Of a stretch of DNA of 64,000 nucleotides, positions 42,027 through 52,079 are shown in pieces; the first letter of the stretch is position 1, and each line of letters begins with the position of its first letter. Location: positions 62,001 to 126,000 of the forward strand of contig JBJEJA010000047.1 of assembly GCA_051877575.1 (NCBI GenBank). Direction: 5' to 3'. The notes beneath the pieces were generated by a model, which ran no database searches, was not told where the DNA came from, and worked only from the letters and a program-made list of their open reading frames with translations. The position numbers were made by a program, and so were the translations under genes. The stretch comes from UBA2882 sp051877575. Lineage in GTDB: Bacteria > Bacillota > Clostridia > Lachnospirales > Lachnospiraceae.

Positions 42027-43241
42027 ATGCTTTCGATATTGAGATTTCTCCGCGGATATGTAAGAGTCTATCTTACGGGATTTTCCCCGGAACGATTTAT
42101 GAATTTATGTAATAACCATCAAATAGAACTTTGGAATGTGGAACCGGACGGGGACGGCTATACATTTTACATGTATGTGGACGGGTTTCTCGGATGTAAA
42201 GAATTTTTGCGAAAAACAAAAACAAAGGTAGTGATCAGAAAAAAGCTGGGACTACCTTTTTTATTATTCCGTTATCGGAAAAGAAAATTGTTTTTTATCG
42301 GTCTTTTAGGGTGTTTTACGGCATTGTTTATTGCGACACGGTTTATCTGGGCTTTCGAGATTTCCGGGAACCGTCAATTCACCGATGAAATGTTTTTGCG
42401 TTTTTTGGAAGAGCAGAATGTTTATTACGGCATGTCCATTGACAGTCTGGATATTGACGGCTTTGAAAAAAAACTGCGGGAGGAATATGACTACATTACA
42501 TGGGCATCGGCAAAGATTGAAGGGACCAAGCTGCATGTGACAATTAAAGAAAATGAAGTGGTAACGCAGGAAAAGGAAACTCATGACGAGAGCGGTGATT
42601 TGGAAGCGACAGTCAGCGGGAATGTTGTTTCCATGGTTACCAGAGCCGGTGTCCCAACGGTCAAAGCGGGGGACTATGTCAATGCGGGCGATGTTGTAAT
42701 CTCCGGTATTGTGCCAATCATGAATGATGATGAGACAATGAGGACTTATCATACGATCAGGGCAGACGGAGATGTTATCATTGAAAGTGTGTTATCCTAT
42801 CGGGATGAACTGGTATTGAATTATCAAAAAAAAATATACACGGGCGACACCGACCGGATGCTTGTCATCGGACTTGGCGGAAGAGAATGGAAAATCGGTT
42901 TTATGAATCTGAAAAATGATTACGAAACCATATCTGTCAGAAAGCCGGTAAAGCTTTTGGATAATCTGTATCTGCCGATTATTTACGGGTATAATGATTA
43001 TATAGAATATCAGATGACAGACAGTGTTTATACCAAAGAAGAGTCTGCGGAAATTTTGAATGAGCGGTTTTTGCGTTTTTGCGAAACTTTAGAAGAAAAG
43101 GGGGTTCAAATAATGCAAAAAAATGTTAAAATAGATAATACAGAGGATAAAGTCGTAATGAGCGGGACTCTGACCGTCAGAGAAAACGGCATTACCTTAT
43201 CGCCGATTACAGAATTTCCCGAGGAGAACAGCATTGAGTGA
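42027..43241 (+). CDS. yqfD: Sporulation protein YqfD
   Basis: 404 residues. An N-terminal soluble part (about 1-85) and one membrane helix (about 90-112) precede an extracytoplasmic region that begins with a POTRA-like fold (WAFEISGNRQFTDEMFLRFL, then VYYGMSIDSLDIDGFEKKLR). This is the family layout. It is required for normal sporulation in Bacillus; the mechanism is unknown. It overlaps phoH by 8 bp. Confidence 0.92.
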   Translation: MLSILRFLRGYVRVYLTGFSPERFMNLCNNHQIELWNVEPDGDGYTFYMYVDGFLGCKEFLRKTKTKVVIRKKLGLPFLLFRYRKRKLFFIGLLGCFTALFIATRFIWAFEISGNRQFTDEMFLRFLEEQNVYYGMSIDSLDIDGFEKKLREEYDYITWASAKIEGTKLHVTIKENEVVTQEKETHDESGDLEATVSGNVVSMVTRAGVPTVKAGDYVNAGDVVISGIVPIMNDDETMRTYHTIRADGDVIIESVLSYRDELVLNYQKKIYTGDTDRMLVIGLGGREWKIGFMNLKNDYETISVRKPVKLLDNLYLPIIYGYNDYIEYQMTDSVYTKEESAEILNERFLRFCETLEEKGVQIMQKNVKIDNTEDKVVMSGTLTVRENGITLSPITEFPEENSIE

Positions 43242-44250
43242 TTATACGATGTTAATGGATATGGATACGCTTTCCATGCAAAAGCTTTTTGGAGCCAATG
43301 ATGCGTATATCCGTAAGGTTGAGGATGAATTTGATGTTTCCATCATAAACAGGGACGGAGCAGTCAAGATCACTGGTGAAAAAGAAAACGTTAAGAAAGT
43401 CTATAAGTTATTGGGAGAATTATTACAGATTTCTCATAAAGGGACAGAAATAGAAGAGCAGAGTGTCAATTATGCCGTTATGATGAGTAAAGAAAACGAA
43501 GACGATGGATTGTTGTCCATGGATGAGAATTGTATTTGCCACACCATCAGCGGAAAACCGATACAGCCCAAGACTCTGGGGCAGAAAAAATATGTACAGG
43601 CAATGAAAGATCATATGATTGTTTTCGGATTGGGACCGGCCGGAACCGGAAAAACCTTTCTGGCAATGGCTATGGCCATTACGGCGTTCCGAAGCAATCA
43701 GGTTGGCAGGATCATTCTTACAAGACCCGCCATTGAAGCCGGAGAAAAGCTGGGATTTCTGCCCGGTGATCTGCAAAGCAAGGTGGATCCTTACTTAAGA
43801 CCTCTTTACGACGCATTATATCAGATCATGGGAGCGGAAAGCTTTCAAAAAAATATGGAAAAAGGTCTGATAGAAGTAGCACCACTGGCATATATGAGGG
43901 GGCGGACGCTGGATAATGCCTATATTATCCTGGACGAAGCACAAAATACCACCGGTGCACAGATGAAAATGTTTTTGACAAGGATTGGTTTTGGATCCAA
44001 AGTGGTCATTACCGGAGACAGTTCCCAAAAGGATCTCAGTGCCGGAACAAAATCGGGACTTGATATTGCGGAAAAGGTTTTGTCGGGGGTAGATGAAATC
44101 GCATTCTGTAATTTGACAAGCAAAGACGTGGTAAGGCATCCATTGGTACAAAAAATCGTAAAAGCATATGACGATTACGAAGAAAAAGAGAACCGTCAAA
44201 AGTTACGGGGACGAAAAACAAGCGAGAAGGGTAAAAGAACGAAAACATGA
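43234..44250 (+). CDS. phoH: PhoH-family ATPase (PhoL)
   Basis: 338 residues. A KH-like N-terminal part (about 20-75) is followed by a P-loop domain with Walker A GLGPAGTGKTFLAMAMA, RPAIEAGEKLGFLPGDLQ and Walker B AYIILDEAQNTT, and the GDSSQKDL block. The TTG start at 43234 has GAGGAG 7 bp upstream and overlaps the yqfD stop. PhoH is usually next to ybeY and thought to act in RNA or ribosome metabolism. Its stop overlaps the HD gene by 4 bp (ATGA). Confidence 0.94.
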   Translation: MSDYTMLMDMDTLSMQKLFGANDAYIRKVEDEFDVSIINRDGAVKITGEKENVKKVYKLLGELLQISHKGTEIEEQSVNYAVMMSKENEDDGLLSMDENCICHTISGKPIQPKTLGQKKYVQAMKDHMIVFGLGPAGTGKTFLAMAMAITAFRSNQVGRIILTRPAIEAGEKLGFLPGDLQSKVDPYLRPLYDALYQIMGAESFQKNMEKGLIEVAPLAYMRGRTLDNAYIILDEAQNTTGAQMKMFLTRIGFGSKVVITGDSSQKDLSAGTKSGLDIAEKVLSGVDEIAFCNLTSKDVVRHPLVQKIVKAYDDYEEKENRQKLRGRKTSEKGKRTKT

Positions 44251-45455
44251 AGGAACGTTTGAGGGATAAAAAGAGGAGTATATCAAAGGCTGTATGTTCG
44301 GTTGTGATTTTGTTGACAGGGCTTTTATGGACAACCCTCACAGGATATCTGTTACAGACAGAAGCTTCTTTACTTTATCGTAATCTTTTGGTTTCGGTGC
44401 TTATATCCTTTGTCATAATATTTTCCTATATGGCAGGAAATGATGAGTCGATGCTCTTTCATTGGAACAGAGGACATGTGATAAGATTTACGGTCATTGT
44501 CTGTGTGACCATGGCTTTTTTGGCTGTTATGGGGGAAATTCCTTTTTTGGCAGCGCCCGTCTCTGCGGTTGCGATTGTATTGACTGTTTTCTCCGGAAGT
44601 ATTTGCGGATTGTTCAGTTATATTGCTTTGACTCTGCAATATTGTCTTTTGTATGGATGTGACAGGGAACAGATGATGGTCCTGTTACTGACCGGTATCA
44701 TCGGAGCGGTATTATTTTTCAATCTCAATCGGAGTTTTCGTTACGCAGGCAGTTTATTTGCATTTCTGACCGCAGTTCTGGTCTGTTACGGTCTGTTTTT
44801 TGTAATAACTCGGGACGGCTCCGACTTTGGTGATGCTCTTCTTTATATTGGGATTCAGTTATTTTCCGTTTTGATAGGACTTCTGATTCTATTAAAGGTA
44901 TTGGGAAATTGTTGTATCTATCGGGATGATAATGTATTTGCAGTCATCAACGATCCGGAATACGGATTGTTGGTACAGTTAAAAGAGCTAAATAAAGATG
45001 CCTATTTTCATGCCATACATACAGCTTATCTCTCCGAAAAAGTTGCACGCAGGATCGGGATTGATTCTGCTTTGACAAAGGCCGGAGGATATTATCACCG
45101 GATCGGACTGCTGCAGGGAAAAGACACGATTCAGAATACGATTTTGGTGGGGGCGGCAAATCATTTTCCGCAGGCGCTGATTCGCCTGTTAAAAGAATAC
45201 GGTATTAAAAATACCAAAAACGTTTCAAAAGAAGCTGCTGTCGTTCAGATTTCGGATGTTGTGGTTTCTTCCATTTCTTACATGTTTCAAAAGGACAAAA
45301 ATGCCGTTCTCAGTTATGATAAAATCGTAGATGTTATTTTAAAGAAAAAAATTGAGAGCGGTGACTTTGATCATTGTCAATTGACAATGGAGGAACTTTC
45401 AGAGATTAAGAAGTGCTTTGCAGAGGAGAAATTGTATTATGACTTTTTACGTTGA
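44247..45455 (+). CDS. Shortened PgpH/YqfF-like membrane protein with a degenerate HD domain
   Basis: 402 residues. Seven or so membrane helices (about 12-230) are followed by a cytoplasmic domain. In position and order it replaces YqfF/PgpH, the c-di-AMP phosphodiesterase of about 700 residues, but it lacks the N-terminal extracellular 7TMR-HDED part. The HD signature is changed: where PgpH has YHDIGK, this protein reads YYHRIGLLQGK (near 282-292), losing the aspartate. FHAIHT still holds histidines. It probably cannot hydrolyse c-di-AMP in the usual way but may still bind it. Confidence 0.8.
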   Translation: MKERLRDKKRSISKAVCSVVILLTGLLWTTLTGYLLQTEASLLYRNLLVSVLISFVIIFSYMAGNDESMLFHWNRGHVIRFTVIVCVTMAFLAVMGEIPFLAAPVSAVAIVLTVFSGSICGLFSYIALTLQYCLLYGCDREQMMVLLLTGIIGAVLFFNLNRSFRYAGSLFAFLTAVLVCYGLFFVITRDGSDFGDALLYIGIQLFSVLIGLLILLKVLGNCCIYRDDNVFAVINDPEYGLLVQLKELNKDAYFHAIHTAYLSEKVARRIGIDSALTKAGGYYHRIGLLQGKDTIQNTILVGAANHFPQALIRLLKEYGIKNTKNVSKEAAVVQISDVVVSSISYMFQKDKNAVLSYDKIVDVILKKKIESGDFDHCQLTMEELSEIKKCFAEEKLYYDFLR

Positions 45456-45936
45456 GAATGAGACCGGAGAAGATTTTCCGTTTGCCATAGAAGAGACTGT
45501 TGACCGTGTAATTCGTACGGCACTGTCCTGTGAGCATTGTCCGTATGATGCGGAAATCAACCTTTTAATTACCGATGCAAAAGGAATCCGCAATTATAAC
45601 CGGGAATACCGCAGAATAGATCGGGAAACGGATGTTTTGTCATTTCCCGGAGTTGATTATCGGACGCCGGGAGATTTTTCGATCGCAGAATCAGACAGAA
45701 ACAGCTATTTTAACCCGGAAACGGGAGAACTGTTATTAGGAGATATTATATTGTGCAAAAATCGTATTTTCTCCCAGGCAGAGGAATATGGGCACAGTAT
45801 TTTAAGAGAATTTTCATTTTTGATCGTCCACAGTATATTGCATCTGTTGGGCTATGATCATATGGAACAGGATGAGGAAACGGTAATGCGTTCCCATCAG
45901 GATAAAATTATGGAAGAGTTGAATATTCTTCGGTAA
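45439..45936 (+). CDS. ybeY: Endoribonuclease YbeY
   Basis: 165 residues. The zinc motif is intact: HSILHLLGYDHMEQDEE (HxxxHxxxxxH). TDVLSFPGVD is the other conserved block. It matures 16S rRNA 3' ends and takes part in ribosome quality control. ATG 45439 is 10 bp from AGAGGAG and gives the family N-terminus; the longer ORF from 45418 is not needed. It overlaps the HD gene by 17 bp. Confidence 0.95.
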   Translation: MTFYVENETGEDFPFAIEETVDRVIRTALSCEHCPYDAEINLLITDAKGIRNYNREYRRIDRETDVLSFPGVDYRTPGDFSIAESDRNSYFNPETGELLLGDIILCKNRIFSQAEEYGHSILREFSFLIVHSILHLLGYDHMEQDEETVMRSHQDKIMEELNILR

Positions 45937-45945
45937 AAGGGGTAC

Positions 45946-47583
45946 ATGATGGCAGAACAAAGACGTATGAGAAGACAGAATTTTTTAAACAGAAATAAAC
46001 TGCAGGCTATATCTGTGCCGGTACTGTTTACGGTAATTCTTTTAAAAATGATCTTTTTGGAGAAAAAAGCGCCTTATAGAGGAATGGATTTTTATTTTAC
46101 CACATTTACTTTTGTATTTGTGATTGCAATGATTTTGGCACTGACAATACGGGAAGTGGTCAGACGCGCGGTAGCATACCGCAATTCCAGAAGCCAGTAT
46201 AAAAATGCTGTGAGGATGATGAAAACGGGTGCCGTTGCCGGATTTTTGCTGGGTGTTTTCATTTTGCTTATTTTGATGTTCACGGCGGGGAAAATAACCA
46301 ATCTTGTTTTTTTACAACAGGCTTATGGGACTTTTCCGATGATCCTTGCTTCGTTGGGCATTCCGTTTTTGTTTTTTTCCGCAGCCCTTCTGGGTGCCTT
46401 TGACGGCTTCGGATTTGAAATGCCTGACGGAACTTCCAAAATCATTTTTGCCGTTTCCGATTTACTATTCAGTATCCTGCTTATTTTTCTGGCATGCAGG
46501 ATAGGTGAAAAACACGGAAAACTTTTACATGATGATTGTGTTGTTGATGCTTTTGGGGCTTCGGGCGCAGCAGCCGGATTTTCAGCGGCAAGTATATTGA
46601 CAATGATATGGCTTACAGTTCTCGCTATGGCTTTTCGCAGAAAGATGCACGGAAAAATATCTGAAGACATCAGCCGCACTCAGGAAAATTTCCCCGAGCA
46701 GATAATCGGTCTGCTTTCTGCATGCGGACAACCTTTTTTACGGTATGCGGCATTATACGGAACGATCATAATCAACCAGATTTTGTTTTTTGTCCTGTTC
46801 AAGACACCCTTGAATGAACAGGGAAGCGAAGTGATTGTATCCAATATATATGCCTATCAATATGGGATGCAGTTTATCTGGTATCTGATTCCCTTTGGCC
46901 TGACATTGCTTTTAACCGGTTATTCTTGTGACTATTTGGAAAAGATCATGAAAAAAGATGATCTCTATCACTGCGGAATGCGGATTATTGGCGGAATAAA
47001 ACAGTATTTATGCCTGATATTACCTTCCGTTTGTGTATTGGGCGTTTGCTTATCTGCTCTTCATGAGACGGTGTTTTCCTTTCCGTCGTCACCGTTCCTT
47101 GTTACAATCGTATTTTCTCTTTTTGGTTTCGGAATGTTGGAAGCGGGAATGCTGAAAGGATTGGGAAAAGAGTGGATTGGAATACTATGTTCCCTTGTAG
47201 CTTTTTTGATTCAGACTACAGCGGCTGTTTTTGTTTTGGATGAAGCTCGTATTTTATACTGTAATTTGATATATGCGGTGATTTATGCATTGGGATGCGG
47301 CATTTTTCTGATCCGTTATTGTGTATACAGAAAGCATCTGCTGACACATCTGATATTGCCTTTTGCCGCAATTTTTGCTGCAGTGATTGCTGCGGTTTTG
47401 TGTATGTTTTTAAAAGCGGCGATCGGAGTTATTCCGGCGGTGATTTTGGCATTGATCATTTCGGCATTTGTGCATATGCTGGTTTTGATTGTAACAGGCT
47501 GCATCAGAGAAAATGAGCTTCATGAATTCCCGCAAGGCAGTATTCTTGCGGCAATCGGCAGGCTACTTGGTATATATTCCTGA
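45946..47583 (+). CDS. MOP-superfamily polysaccharide/lipid flippase, SpoVB-like
   Basis: 545 residues with about 13-14 hydrophobic helices along the whole length. The C-terminal ELHEFPQGSILAAIGRLLGI resembles the tail of SpoVB/MurJ-type flippases (ELxxLPGGxxLxxLxRxLxLL). Family membership is inferred from topology and tail; the sequence is divergent. MOP flippases move lipid-linked precursors; SpoVB does so for spore cortex. Its location next to sporulation-associated genes is consistent. ATG 45946 and 45949 are equivalent starts. Confidence 0.68.
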   Translation: MMAEQRRMRRQNFLNRNKLQAISVPVLFTVILLKMIFLEKKAPYRGMDFYFTTFTFVFVIAMILALTIREVVRRAVAYRNSRSQYKNAVRMMKTGAVAGFLLGVFILLILMFTAGKITNLVFLQQAYGTFPMILASLGIPFLFFSAALLGAFDGFGFEMPDGTSKIIFAVSDLLFSILLIFLACRIGEKHGKLLHDDCVVDAFGASGAAAGFSAASILTMIWLTVLAMAFRRKMHGKISEDISRTQENFPEQIIGLLSACGQPFLRYAALYGTIIINQILFFVLFKTPLNEQGSEVIVSNIYAYQYGMQFIWYLIPFGLTLLLTGYSCDYLEKIMKKDDLYHCGMRIIGGIKQYLCLILPSVCVLGVCLSALHETVFSFPSSPFLVTIVFSLFGFGMLEAGMLKGLGKEWIGILCSLVAFLIQTTAAVFVLDEARILYCNLIYAVIYALGCGIFLIRYCVYRKHLLTHLILPFAAIFAAVIAAVLCMFLKAAIGVIPAVILALIISAFVHMLVLIVTGCIRENELHEFPQGSILAAIGRLLGIYS

Positions 47584-47648
47584 TCACGGAAACAACAACT
47601 GAATAAATTTAAAGGTTCGGGCTGATACTGATATAAAAGGAGTTTACT

Positions 47649-48323
47649 ATGAAATATTTATATCGTATCAGTCTTACTTTTATGATTCTGACCATTCTTT
47701 CCGCAACGCTGCTGGGAGGATATTACATTTACCAGATGCGTCCGTCAAAGGAAAATGATTTTCCTATCGGAACAGATGCAGAAGAAACCGCAATGAATCC
47801 CGCAACAACCGATTGTGATACGGAATACGTTGTTCTGGAACAAAACCTGAATACCGGAGACAGTGAATCCATGGTTCAGGAGATACCCGCAAAATATATC
47901 GGAAAAACAAAAGAACAGTTGGTTTCCCTGCTGGAGCAGGAGGAAAAAGCCCCATCTCTGCGTGACAGACAAAAAGGGATACAATCCATACGCCTTTCCG
48001 CATTTTCCAACGAACGGGTTGTTGTGGTAAAAACTTATGAAATAAAAGAGAATGAAAAAAAAGTGCAGACAACGGATTCGAAATCGGTATCGGACAACAA
48101 AACCGCGGAAACGATTCGTTCAGATAATGAAAACGGAAATTATTACCTGATGGCATGCGACGGGCATGTATGTGTATATTATTCGGACATGAAAACATTA
48201 TATCTTGTAACGGGTATTATGCTGGATCAGCTTCCCGATGAAGTCAGGCAGGAAGTCCTTGATAAAAAATATGTAAAAAACGAAGAAGAACTGTACAATT
48301 TTCTTGAGTCTTATTCCAGTTAG
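47649..48323 (+). CDS. Single-pass membrane protein with BofC-like C-terminal domain
   Basis: 224 residues. One membrane helix (about 8-27), an extracytoplasmic middle with YIGKTKEQLVSLLEQEEKAP, a hydrophilic Ser/Asn-rich insert, and a final domain GNYYLMACDGHVCVYYSDMK with LPDEVRQEVLDKKYVKNEEE. The last part matches the C-terminal domain of BofC, a forespore protein that delays pro-sigma-K processing in Bacillus. BofC itself is secreted with a signal peptide; here the anchor remains. Assignment is from pattern memory. Confidence 0.6.
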   Translation: MKYLYRISLTFMILTILSATLLGGYYIYQMRPSKENDFPIGTDAEETAMNPATTDCDTEYVVLEQNLNTGDSESMVQEIPAKYIGKTKEQLVSLLEQEEKAPSLRDRQKGIQSIRLSAFSNERVVVVKTYEIKENEKKVQTTDSKSVSDNKTAETIRSDNENGNYYLMACDGHVCVYYSDMKTLYLVTGIMLDQLPDEVRQEVLDKKYVKNEEELYNFLESYSS

Positions 48324-48360
48324 GGGTATAATTTTATTATCTGTGCATGGAGGAGACCAA

Positions 48361-49599
48361 ATGAAAAAAACTGTATGTGTTGTCGGAGGAGGAGCCTCCG
48401 GGATTATGGCTGCCATAGCGGCCGGACAGGCAGGAGCCGATGTAACACTACTCGAACATCGGGAACGAATTGGTAAAAAAATGTTGATGACCGGAAACGG
48501 AAAATGTAATCTGACCAATCTGCAGATGGACATTAGAGCTTACGGTGAGACAGAACCGGACTGCCTTGTGGCAAAAGTCCTGGCACAGTTTGATCAGGAG
48601 GATCTGATGGCTTTCCTGCGTTCGCTCGGAATGCGTCTGACAGTCAGCAGAGAGTCCTATGTATACCCGGAAACGGAAGCAGCCGCAACCGTCGTAAATG
48701 TGTTGCGACGTGCACTTGACCAAAACGGGGTTTCCTGTAAAACGGATATCGAGATCAGAAACATCAAAAAAGAACAGCAGTTCATTGTTGACACCGATCA
48801 GGGAATCATCCCGGCGGATTGTCTTATTTTAGCCTGCGGCGGGAAATCATATCCGAAAACGGGATCGGACGGTTCCGGTTTTCGTTTGGCGAAAAAAATG
48901 GGATTAAGTATCAGCAGGGATTATCCGGCGCTGACTGCTTTGGTATGCAGGCGTGAGGGATTAAAAGCGATTGCCGGTCTGAGGACCAACGGAAAGATAG
49001 TGCTTTACATAGATGAAAAACCCTGCGTTTCGGATACGGGACAGATCCAGTTTACAGATTACGGAATTTCCGGGATTCCGGTTTTTCAAGTCAGCACACA
49101 GGCTTCTAAGGCTCTGGCTGAACACAGACAGGTTCGGGCGGAAATCAATCTGTTTCCCGAAATGACGGAGAAAGATATATATGATGCGCTGAGTAATCAG
49201 TTAGAACAGTTTTCCGATCTTCCTTTTGAAGATGCCGTAACCGGTTTTTTGCACAAAAAATGGATTGATTATTTTGGAAAACAGTATGGATTGCATCGTT
49301 TCTCCGATGCCGGAAGCATCCCCGAAAAAACAGTAAAGAAGCTTGCAAAGGAACTGGGCGCCATGTCCTTTCCGGTTGAACAGGTAAAAGGATATGATTT
49401 TTGTCAGTTGACGGGTGGCGGAATTGCACAGAAAGAAGTGGATGAGCATCTGCAATCAGTAAAAGTGCCGGGATTGTATGTTGTAGGTGAGATGCTGGAT
49501 GTGGCGGGAAAATGCGGCGGTTACAATCTGCAATGGGCATTTTCCACGGGCTTTATTGCAGGCCGGCATGCAGCAGGCGATAAAAAGGATGAATGGTAA
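48361..49599 (+). CDS. HI0933-family NAD(P)/FAD-dependent oxidoreductase
   Basis: 412 residues. FAD motif VVGGGASGIMAAIAAGQAGA, then GKKMLMTGNGKCNLTN, GGKSYPKTGSDGSG, and the closing GEMLDVAGKCGGYNLQWA block, all typical of the HI0933/BaiN-like group. Its substrate is unknown; members have been called aminoacetone oxidase or bile-acid reductase on thin evidence. ATG 48361 has GGAGGAG; the ORF extends to 48304 but overlaps the previous gene. The next flavoprotein begins 3 bp after its stop. Confidence 0.92.
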   Translation: MKKTVCVVGGGASGIMAAIAAGQAGADVTLLEHRERIGKKMLMTGNGKCNLTNLQMDIRAYGETEPDCLVAKVLAQFDQEDLMAFLRSLGMRLTVSRESYVYPETEAAATVVNVLRRALDQNGVSCKTDIEIRNIKKEQQFIVDTDQGIIPADCLILACGGKSYPKTGSDGSGFRLAKKMGLSISRDYPALTALVCRREGLKAIAGLRTNGKIVLYIDEKPCVSDTGQIQFTDYGISGIPVFQVSTQASKALAEHRQVRAEINLFPEMTEKDIYDALSNQLEQFSDLPFEDAVTGFLHKKWIDYFGKQYGLHRFSDAGSIPEKTVKKLAKELGAMSFPVEQVKGYDFCQLTGGGIAQKEVDEHLQSVKVPGLYVVGEMLDVAGKCGGYNLQWAFSTGFIAGRHAAGDKKDEW

Positions 49600-49602
49600 A
49601 TC

Positions 49603-51216
49603 ATGATCAAATATCAACAGTTAAAAATGTATCCGGGATATACCGAAGAAACCGTCATACAAAGTATTGCGGATCATCTGCATATACCGCCGAAAAGTAT
49701 CAGGGAATTGTCGATATTGCGGGAGTCGATCGATGCCAGAAAGAAACCGGATGTTTTTTATACCTTATCGGTTGCTTTTTCCTGTGACAGAGAAAAGGAT
49801 ATTTTGAGAAAAAACGGTAAAAAAACAAATATTTCCGCATATAAGCCTGAATCCGTAGATTTCCCGACAATCAAACAGGATTCCCACAGCTGTCATCCCG
49901 TGATAATCGGGGCGGGACCTGCCGGGCTGTTTTGTGCTTATTATCTGGCAAAGGCCGGATTAAAACCCGTTCTGTTGGAAAGAGGAAAAGCGGTAGAGGA
50001 CAGAAGCCGTGATGTGGAAAGTTTTTGGAAAACAGGTATACTAAAACCGGATTCCAATGTGCAGTTCGGAGAAGGCGGTGCCGGGACTTTTTCAGACGGC
50101 AAGCTGAATACGCTGAACAAGGATCCCTTCGGCTATCAGAAAGAAATTTTAAAGCTGTTTGTAAAAATGGGAGCGGATCCTGCCATTTTATATGAGCAGA
50201 AACCGCATCTCGGAACGGATAAACTGGTTGATATCATCAGAAATCTGCGGGAAGAGATCATACGCTTGGGCGGAACGATCAGATTCAATGCAAAAGTTAC
50301 GGATTTTATGATAGAAGCTTCCGAAGAAGGACGCAGGATAACAGGGGTTGTCATCAACGAAAAGGAACCTCTGTTTTCGGAGCATGTGGTAACGGCAATC
50401 GGTCATAGTGCGAGGGATACTTTTGAGTGCCTCCAAAAAAGAGGGTTTACGATGGAGCCGAAGGCATTTGCAGTCGGCTACCGCGTGCAGCATCCGCAAA
50501 AAATGATCGATCTCAGTCAGTACGGAGCGGAGAATATCGGAAAATTTCCTCCGGCTCCCTATAAAATTACGGCACAGGCCAAAAACGGCAGGGGCGTTTA
50601 CAGCTTCTGCATGTGTCCCGGCGGATATGTGGTCAATTCCTCTTCGGAAGAAGGCATGCTGTGTATCAATGGCATGAGTTACAGCGACAGAGCCGGTCAG
50701 AATGCAAACAGTGCGATCATTATTTCGGTTACGCCGGAAGATTTTGATGATCAGGGACCGCTTTCCGGCATGTATTTCCAAAGAGAGCTGGAGAAAAGGG
50801 CATATCAGGCCGGCGCCGGGAAGATACCGGTACAAAGGCTTGCGGATTATAAAGAAGGGATATCTTCTACCGGAGAGGGAAGCATAATTCCGCAGATGAA
50901 AGGGCAATATATTTTTTCCAATCTACGGGGAATCCTGCCGCAATCACTGGAAGAAGCTTTCCTAGACGGAATGAAACAATTCGGACGGAAAATTGCGGAT
51001 TTTGACCATGATGATACCGTTCTGGCCGGTATTGAGGCAAGAACTTCTTCTCCGGTCAGAATTGTGAGAGGTGAACATTGCGAATCTGTTTCCGTGAAAG
51101 GAATGTATCCCTGCGGAGAAGGCGCCGGATATGCAGGCGGTATCACTTCTGCCGCAACAGACGGGCTTCGGGTTGCCCTTGCCCTTATGAAAAATTTAGG
51201 AGGAGAGACAAAGTGA
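49603..51216 (+). CDS. FAD-dependent dehydrogenase-like protein (COG2509 type)
   Basis: 537 residues. A short N-terminal domain (about 1-90) precedes the FAD-binding fold: VIIGAGPAGLFCAYYLAKAG, VQFGEGGAGTFSDGKLNT and, near the end, YPCGEGAGYAGGITSAATDG. This architecture is a widespread uncharacterised flavoprotein family. It is translationally coupled to the preceding flavoprotein and to proB, whose GTG start overlaps its stop. No substrate can be inferred. Confidence 0.9.
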   Translation: MIKYQQLKMYPGYTEETVIQSIADHLHIPPKSIRELSILRESIDARKKPDVFYTLSVAFSCDREKDILRKNGKKTNISAYKPESVDFPTIKQDSHSCHPVIIGAGPAGLFCAYYLAKAGLKPVLLERGKAVEDRSRDVESFWKTGILKPDSNVQFGEGGAGTFSDGKLNTLNKDPFGYQKEILKLFVKMGADPAILYEQKPHLGTDKLVDIIRNLREEIIRLGGTIRFNAKVTDFMIEASEEGRRITGVVINEKEPLFSEHVVTAIGHSARDTFECLQKRGFTMEPKAFAVGYRVQHPQKMIDLSQYGAENIGKFPPAPYKITAQAKNGRGVYSFCMCPGGYVVNSSSEEGMLCINGMSYSDRAGQNANSAIIISVTPEDFDDQGPLSGMYFQRELEKRAYQAGAGKIPVQRLADYKEGISSTGEGSIIPQMKGQYIFSNLRGILPQSLEEAFLDGMKQFGRKIADFDHDDTVLAGIEARTSSPVRIVRGEHCESVSVKGMYPCGEGAGYAGGITSAATDGLRVALALMKNLGGETK

Positions 51217-52064
51217 ATTTACGGGAAAGTATCAAAGATAAACAAAGAATTGTCATAAAAGTCGGTTCATCTTCCCTGCAGCATAAAGAAACCGGAGGAT
51301 TGGATTATATCAAATTGGAAGTGCTTGTCAGAGAAATATGCAATTTGAGAAATCAGGGAAAAGATGTGGTTCTTGTTTCTTCCGGAGCCATTGCAGTCGG
51401 AAAAAGAGCGGTCCATCTGGGAAAGGATGATAATCCCATTGCGGTCAAACAGGCTTGTGCGGCAATCGGTCAGGCAAGGCTGATGATGACCTATCAGAAA
51501 ATTTTCTCGGAATACAATCACGTGGCGGCACAGATTCTGATGACCAAAAATACCATTGTAGATCCGCTGAACCGTTTTAATGCCCACAATACTTTCTCGG
51601 AACTGTTGAAACTGGGTGTAGTTCCCATCGTAAATGAAAATGATACGGTTGCGACTTATGAGATTAAATTCGGTGATAACGATACACTTTCGGCCATTGT
51701 TGCAGCGTTGATCGATGCGGATCTATTGATTTTATTGTCGGATATCGACGGGTTGTATACCGATGATCCCAACCAAAATCCCAATGCGAAGTTTATCAGT
51801 GAAGTGGATGAGCTCACGGATGAATTGATGAATATGGGAAAAGGAACGACCGGAAGCAATGTCGGGACAGGTGGTATGAATACCAAGCTGCAGGCAGCTA
51901 AAATTGCCACCGTTGCCGGGGCGGATATGATCATTGCCAATGCGGATGATATGCGTATCATACATAGAATTATGGACGGCAGGGAATACGGGACCTTTTT
52001 TAAAGCGCATAAAGATGAAAATTTTTATCTGGCAGATTATGTTGCGGCAATGGAACATGTATAG
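51213..52064 (+). CDS. proB: Glutamate 5-kinase
   Basis: 283 residues from a GTG start (GGAGGAG 8 bp upstream). Amino-acid kinase fold: RIVIKVGSSSL, VVLVSSGAIAVGKR, LLILLSDIDGLYTDDP and GTGGMNTKLQAAKIA. It makes gamma-glutamyl phosphate, the first step to proline. The chain ends right after the kinase domain, so it lacks the C-terminal PUA domain of the roughly 370-residue E. coli enzyme. proA is three genes downstream. Confidence 0.95.
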   Translation: MNLRESIKDKQRIVIKVGSSSLQHKETGGLDYIKLEVLVREICNLRNQGKDVVLVSSGAIAVGKRAVHLGKDDNPIAVKQACAAIGQARLMMTYQKIFSEYNHVAAQILMTKNTIVDPLNRFNAHNTFSELLKLGVVPIVNENDTVATYEIKFGDNDTLSAIVAALIDADLLILLSDIDGLYTDDPNQNPNAKFISEVDELTDELMNMGKGTTGSNVGTGGMNTKLQAAKIATVAGADMIIANADDMRIIHRIMDGREYGTFFKAHKDENFYLADYVAAMEHV

Positions 52065-52079
52065 GAAAGGAAGATAACA

